Of a DNA stretch of 64,000 nt, positions 57,766 to 64,000 are shown in pieces. The position numbers and the translations under genes were made by a program. The DNA comes from Apiospora phragmitis (Eukaryota; Ascomycota; Sordariomycetes; Amphisphaeriales; Apiosporaceae): positions 496,001 through 560,000 of the forward strand of contig JAQQWL010000009.1 of assembly GCA_038363925.1 (NCBI GenBank), given 5' to 3'. The notes beneath the pieces were generated by a model. It ran no database searches. It saw nothing but the letters and a program-made list of their open reading frames with translations, and had not been told where the DNA came from. Position 1 is the first letter of the stretch. Each line of letters begins with the position of its first letter.

Positions 57766-59619
57766 CTGGTAGTTTTCTATTTTAGCGATAAAATTAGCCT
57801 ATTCCCCCTTTAAATACGGGCCTTCCCTTCCCGAGGGTCTCGTACGAATGGGTTACATTAATCCGGTATTCGATACCTACTTAAGCCGTATAAGTAATAC
57901 TGTACCTTCTTAATATTAATTTTATTAAGTAATAAATCCTTTTAATTAATTATTTTAATCGTTCGATAATAATAATAGTAATAGGGGAAGTTATTATATA
58001 TTAACGTATATTATTTTCCGTTATATATTAAAAATAACGGTTTAAAAGTAATAATAATAATAAGGGTGCCGTCGTATATCGCGATACGTTATATTTTATC
58101 GGGGATATGCGAGTCTAGCTTCTCGATATACGCTTTTATATATACGGTAAGGCTATTTATCGAAACCATTTATTTAAGGGCCTTATTTAGAGATACTTTA
58201 ATAAAAGCGTTTACTAGGTTATCTTTATTATCGATATAATAAATCTATAAGTCTCCCTTCTCTCGTACGACTCTCGAAGGGATATAATATCGATTATAAG
58301 CCTTTTTTCGTTTATTATACCTAGTTTAATTAAATACTTATAAAGAAACTTTAAATTTATATAAAAAATTATTAATATATTTTAAAATCCTAAAGTTTAT
58401 ATAATTCTTTTAAACATAATACTTAATATAATACCGTTATTTATACCGGAAATCGTGCCGTATAGTTCGCTAATTAATACGCTCTATATAACTTTTATAT
58501 TTAATCGAGCTCTAATAAATAATATTATTTTAAATTTCGAACTAATCTTTCGTACGATTTATTTCCTAGCTTAATAAAATTAAGTCCTCATTATTTATAA
58601 ACGAACCGTCGGTAAAAATATATATCTTTATATAATAAAAGTTAAGCGGGATATATTTTAAGCTGCGTATTAAGTTTTAAATTTATTAATTAATGCGCTC
58701 GTTTAAGCTCTTAATATCCTTATTTTTTAAAGTTTATATTTAAACGGCGATATATAAGTTATACGCTATTTTTAATTAATAAATAAATATTAAATATATT
58801 CTTTTTATTTATTAAGAGACGTATTACTAGTTTTTATTAATAATTTTCGGGTCGATAAGTTTTAATTAATTAATCTATTCTTTTTATTCGAAAAAGATAT
58901 CGTATAATTTTAATTAGATCTTGCTTTTATTAAACTCGATTAACGTGTTTTCGGTTAAGATACTTTTTAATTTTATACGGGATTATTTTTTACTAGCTTT
59001 TTTTCTTCTTTTTAAAAAAAAGGGGTTATAACGAAGCTAAACGTATCGTCGGTTTATATTATTATAATATTAAAAATATCCGGTCCGTCCGTAATAAATA
59101 ATAAATAAGCGTTATATATTAATATTTCTATTTTTAAATTTTATACGTAATAGTTATAATACGTTTTAAATTAATAAAATTTTAATTTTATTAGTCCGTA
59201 TAGGGGTAATACGATTTAAAGTAGCGTTCTTTCCGGATACCTGCTTTTAAACTTTATTAATAAGCGTGCGTAAATTAATCGGTTTAACTTATTATGCAAC
59301 TGAGTATATATCTGTGTAATATCGCATAGCTCGCTTTATATATTAAAGTTTCGGATCAAGGTCGGTTTAAAAGTTAAAAAAAGTTTTTAACTTATCCGCT
59401 AGATTATTAATAATTAAATTAAAATAATTTCTTTTTCTATATTTCCATAATTCTATATTACGAGCCTAGACTTTTCGTATAGTTTCGTAGTTTTACCCTT
59501 AATTTTTTATATTAGCCGTGTTTTAAAAATTCTTAGGCCGGTATATTTACCCGGGTCGAATCGAATAAATTCGAAAACTTTTTATATAGCGAAATTATTA
59601 ATCTCTTCCATATTAAACT
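57545..59619 (-). mobile_element. Ty1/copia element I, minus strand, 5' truncated
   Basis: Internal sequence beside LTR A (57,780-58,320) is the reverse complement of 61,990-62,560, including the 3' end of pol. It runs to the LTR of element II at 59620, where it is cut. RIP-mutated throughout; no live frame. Confidence 0.75.
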
Positions 59620-59826
59620 TGTTAGAATAGCAGGAACTGAGGTTTTCTATATTATTTTAAAAAGGGTGCCACGTACTTACGCGTATGAACCCCTTTCCTG
59701 TTTTATTAAGAGGGGTATACGATACCCCTCGTAGCTCGTATTAAAAATAGATATAAATAATAAAATAAGAATAATTAAACCCCGATTTAAACCGGAATTA
59801 CCGTATATACGAGAGCTTATTTAATA
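59620..59826 (+). repeat. LTR B (5' LTR of copia element II)
   Basis: 207 bases from TGTTAGAATAGCAGG to TTATTTAATA. Nearly collinear with LTR C; differences are mostly C/T and G/A. Confidence 0.88.
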
Positions 59827-62563
59827 TTAATTAATAATTACCCGTGGCGATTATAGATTAATAAAAGTAAAGAGACGGTTTTACGCCCTTATTAACGTAA
59901 AGGCGACCGTGTTAAAAAGCTTTAAGAATTTCCGCCCGTTAGAGATTCGGAGGAAGAGCCGAATTAAATTAACCGTACGAGGAGGAACCCTTTTTTTTAA
60001 GTATATATTATAAAGAGGAGACTAAGTTTTAAATTATATACGAAATTAATTAAGCTATATATAATTATATATTTAAATAATATTATTATATAATTTATAA
60101 AATAATAATATTTATTAAAATAGAATTAATTACAGTCGGCGAATCGGGATCGAGCTTAAACGTACCGAACTTAAATAAACCGACGACTTTAAACCTCGAA
60201 CTACTTATATACGAAAAAGTTTTTTAAAATACCGGGATCTTTTTAATAGTTTAAAAAAAGAATATTAACTTCGCTTTTTAAAAACTCGAACTTTTAAAAG
60301 TATTTTTTAAAGAGATAATACTCGAACTACTTATAACGTACTTTATATAATACTTCTTAAAATATTATATATTAAAAATAAAAATAATATTCCTTTAAAA
60401 AACGTTTAATATAAAATTTAAAAAATAAATCGAATACTAATTCGGTTAAATTAACCGTATATTTTAAAAAGAGCTCTATTATTACCTCGAAAAAAACGGA
60501 GTTAATATATCGATAAGCGGATCTTTTAAGAGCAAGCTCGCATAACTAGTACTACCGGCCGCTCCCGTACATTAACAGGACCGACCGGCAGAACCGATTT
60601 CGGAAACCCGAAAAGAGGATATTCTATACCCTTCCCTAGAACAGATAGTCGAATAACCGCCGCCTAAGTAAAAAATACCCGGTCTCCGTACGGAGTAATC
60701 GTTCGCGATACTACAGGATACTCCAGGCCCGACGTCTAACCCTAGATTTATAAATACCTAAGCGTTATAAGATATCGTCCTTTTTCTTTTTCCGACTCCG
60801 GTACCGCCGGACTAGACCGTACGATTATCTATTTTAACGTACGTTATAAAGTACGATATCCTTTTAAATCGAACTATTTATAACGGTAAAATCGATTAAA
60901 ATAAGGTCGTTACCTTTTTAAAAATATAAAGGAAAGAAAAGAACTATACCGGTAAATTATATAATAGTTTTTATAATAAAGTATGGATATTTATTAGAAC
61001 ATGCCGACGGCTAGATATACCGGAAGATTAATATTACGCGATCTTCCCGGACATTTTTTCCGGCCGTGCGGAGGTATTTTATTTTAATTATATCAGACTT
61101 AAAAAGAAATAGAACAAAATATACCACTTTATAAACTTGTATTTTAATACGATAATAAATTACGTATAATATTTTATAAATTAAATAATAACTTCTTTTA
61201 TATAAGTAAAAAGTGAGAACGCCAAAAAGTAACTTATCGAGGTTTTAAAAATCCTATTAAATAAATTCCAGCTCGTATAAGAAGCTTTCGAAAAAAGATT
61301 CAAAAAAGAGATCGTTTTTTATACCTCCGTCGTAAGAACTTATCGAGGAGTTTTAAAACTTTTATTAGCCTTTATTTATTAAAAACTAATATATAAAACG
61401 TTATTTTTAAACTTTCGCGTATTATTAAGTATAATAACGGACTAAAAGATCTTAAAACGATACTTAACGGAAAAATTATATCGATACCTGATTAAAAATA
61501 CGTACTTAATTAATAAACGGTTTATAAATAACTATATATAAAAAAACCGACTAATTTACGATAATAAATTACTATATAATAACCGATTATTAGGATAAAA
61601 AAGTAGCTAGCGACCCGTTAATACCTTTTAATTAAAGTTATCGTATAAGAACCGGCAGTTTAAATAAAAAACCTGCCGAATTTATTATAAATAAAGCTAT
61701 TAATTAATAAATTACTTAATTAAAAAGCGAACCCGTATAATAATTTAATACTTTTAAGCGTGTAATAACGTAGGATAAGATCTCCTTACTTAAGAAAAAT
61801 ACGGGGATTTTATTTAAAACTAAGAAAGGAAAAGGGAGGAGCTAAAAAACGACGAAGAGGAGTACGATTATTTCGATCCGGAAAACGTACAACAAGGTAT
61901 TACTTACTTAACGGACGCCGCGTTCTATTACCGGCTTATTAATAAGGATATTTATTTAACGAATACTTAATTAAATTAGAAATAATGAACGAGAAAAGAC
62001 TGATAATCGATATTATATCGCTCCGAGAATCGTACGAAAAAAGGGAGATCTCGGAAATCTACTAGGTTAATAGCCGAAATAACCCTGTAAACGCCTTCAC
62101 TAAAAAATCCCTAAATAAAGCCCTCGAGTAGATAGTCTCGACGAACAGCCTTACCGTATATATAAAAGCGTATATCGAGCGGCTGGACTTATACGGCAAG
62201 TAAGAAAAAAAGAGATACGATTTTTAATAAGGTATAACGTAATTCGGTATATAAAAACGCGTATTTACTATTATTATTATTTTTAAATAATTCTTTTTAA
62301 TTTATAACGAAAAGGAAAACGTATTAACGTATAATAATTTTTCCTTAATATCGTTATTATTATTATATAACTAAAATAATTAATTAAGAAGACCTGCTAT
62401 TTAATAAAAATAATATTAAGAAGGTATAGCATTACTTATACGGCTTAAATAGGTACCGAATACCGGATTAGCGTAACCCATCCATACGAGACCCTTACGG
62501 CGGGAAGACTCGTCCTAATAAGGGGAGCTGGCCAAGTTTATCATTAAAATAAAAAGTTACCAG

Positions 62564-62770
62564 TATTAGAATAACAGGAACTAAAGTTTTTTATATTACT
62601 TTAAAAAAGGTGCCACGTACCTACGCGCACGAACCCCTTTCCTATTTTATCAAGAGGGGCATACGATACCCCTCGCAGCTCGTATTAAAAATAAATATGA
62701 ATAATAAAATAAGAACGATTAAACCCCGATTTAAACCGAAACCACCGTATATACAAGAGCCTATTTAATA
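62564..62770 (+). repeat. LTR C (3' LTR of copia element II)
   Basis: 207 bases from TATTAGAATAACAGG to CTATTTAATA. Same length as LTR B. RIP has changed the canonical TG...CA ends. Confidence 0.88.
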
Positions 62771-64000
62771 AAACTCTTAAAATAAATATTTAAACGAGGT
62801 AATAACGCCGTCTTATTAAAGCTTAATTATTAAGTTATAATTCTTTTATTTTTTTTAAATAAGAAATACGGCGGTTAAAATATTCCGAGGTAGATATTTT
62901 TTAAATCGTCCCCGGCTACGTTATACGGGAACTACCGTAATTTCTTCGGTTATCGGTTCAGTATCTAGGGTATTTACCGGCTATTCCGGATCTAGTTATA
63001 TATCCGGCTCGTTATACGGTTCTCTAGCCTCCTCTTAATAATACGGCTTAATTTAGATTACTCGAAAGGCTTTCGAGCTATTTAAAGTATTTACTTAAAT
63101 TATACGATTTTTAATAACTATTATTTTATATAGTTTAATTTATCCTTCTTTTTCTCGCTAAACTAGAACTTCGCTCCGGAGCGGGAGTATTAAAATATTA
63201 TAAATAGCCGGTCCGTTCCGGGTGTTTAAAGCTCGGTAAATCTCGACGTCCGCACATATTTTCCGAAGTATCTTTATTATTTTCCGTACGGCTTCTCTTT
63301 ATACTTAAATCTCTAGTAACGGTGGTAAGTTCTTGTCGATACGGGGATATATTTTAAATACGAGCAGGGTAAGTACTAAACTATTAGGCCTAGCCGTATC
63401 GTTTAATGTTTTAATTATTATTTAAAGTATTATTTCGGTATTTATATAATAACCGAAATCTTTTTATAAAATATTAAAAACTTTACGTAACGAAATAGAT
63501 ACTTATTTAATAAGTTTTAATAAGTATTTATTTATAAGTAATTCTTATTATTTATATATAATTTTAAAGTTTTTTTAAAAAATATATACCTAAATTATAT
63601 AAAATATAATTAAAAGGGTTTTAATATATATATATCTAATACTTATAAAAAGTATTTTAAATATTTTATACGCTAAGCGAATATAAGAATATAACCGTTT
63701 AAAAAACGTACTCGTATCGATTACGTAAAATACGTTTTTATTCGTTAATATAAATAACGTTTATAATAATTTCGTAATTAAAGTTATATTTATTTTATAA
63801 CGAGAATTTAAATTTTTATAACACCGGATCGTATATTTAATATTAGGAATAAAACTTCTAAATCTTATCGAGAATAATAAAATTAACGTCGTTATAACCG
63901 GCGTTATTTAAAAACATATAGAGCTTTTTTATACGAAAGTATTTAAAACGTTAATAAAAATATCGAAACTATTCTTCGATAAAATATAATATCGTTTTTA
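62771..64000 (-). mobile_element. copia pol remnant, minus strand
   Basis: On the minus strand near 63,240-63,170 a frame reads ALNTRNGPAIYNI and LPLRSEVLV, then a stop in place of Trp, matching the copia integrase C-terminal TRNGP...SEVLVWRE motif. Further on, a Thr/Glu/Pro-rich linker and RSRGRFKK follow. The element leaves the window at 64000. Confidence 0.65.

Larger units (their letters stand above)
59620..62770 (+). mobile_element. Ty1/copia element II, plus strand, RIPped
   Basis: Bounded by two 207-base direct LTRs (59620-59826, 62564-62770). Near 62,080-62,190 the frame reads NPVNAFTKKSLNKALE, then SLTVYIKAYIERLDLYGK, the C-terminal end of copia RNase H (NPADAxTK). Upstream about 60,540-61,100 looks gag-like. 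The internal part is only about 2.7 kb, so much of pol is deleted. Nonautonomous now. Confidence 0.8.

Noticed and set aside
64000..64000. Telomere end at the right edge
   Set aside because: No TTAGGG/CCCTAA array in the window; proximity to a chromosome end remains inference.

Overview
The window looks like a chromosome segment of a filamentous ascomycete (Pezizomycotina, probably Sordariomycetes). Genes have short introns of 48-142 bases with GT(A/G)NG donors and CTAAC or CTGAC branch points. The protein families are typical of these fungi: 2EXR, HET, F-box/ankyrin, Tri5-type terpene cyclase, GFA, NO VEIN-like ATPase, and a RecQ helicase of the telomere-linked type. GC-rich gene islands alternate abruptly with very AT-rich blocks in which CpA/TpG are nearly absent while CpG survives. 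That is the signature of repeat-induced point mutation (RIP), and every such block carries transposon remains.

Layout: 1-4.4 kb holds a partial F-box-like/ankyrin gene and two 2EXR genes, one clearly dead. 6.8-12.7 kb holds a Tri5-family sesquiterpene cyclase, a GFA zinc protein, a VOC/glyoxalase protein and an unknown multi-exon gene. 12.8-15.07 kb is a RIPped nest of two Fot1/pogo-like DNA transposons. 16-27.8 kb holds an alpha-glucoside-type MFS transporter, a BTB protein, an inositol-monophosphatase-family enzyme, a Rei1-like zinc-finger protein, a small unknown, a FAD monooxygenase and a secreted aspartic protease. 29.8-43.3 kb holds a degenerate HET gene, a 3' scrap of an NCS1 permease, a NUDT15-like Nudix hydrolase, two tandem ankyrin paralogues (one with a nonsense codon), two unknown genes and the proteasome deubiquitinase Rpn11. 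Rpn11 is the one clear housekeeping gene and is intact.

45.1-52 kb is a long dead gene for a GHKL-ATPase/DUF3883 (NO VEIN-like) protein. A 1.95-kb RIPped Fot1-like element sits inside it, flanked by TA duplications, and the host reading frame resumes exactly on the other side. 52.8-56.1 kb is a RecQ-type helicase whose 3' part contains a 12-base minisatellite encoding Gly-Asp-Gly-Gln. 56.1-64 kb is a RIPped transposon graveyard: a second copy of the Fot1-like element and two oppositely oriented Ty1/copia elements with about 207-221-bp LTRs. Helicase, HET/ankyrin genes and RIPped repeats together suggest a subtelomeric or accessory region, but no telomere repeat array is visible.

Two caveats. 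First, many otherwise well-conserved genes carry single-base frameshifts, often in G, C, A or T runs (terpene cyclase, VOC, MFS, IMPase, HET, others). Restoring the apparent indels makes exon sums divisible by three, so consensus errors are a serious possibility beside real gene decay. Second, the genes do not form an obvious operon-like or cluster-like unit. The terpene cyclase has no P450 or prenyl-diphosphate synthase next to it. I found no convincing wholly new system; the most striking structures are the transposon-split ATPase gene and the helicase with its minisatellite tail.
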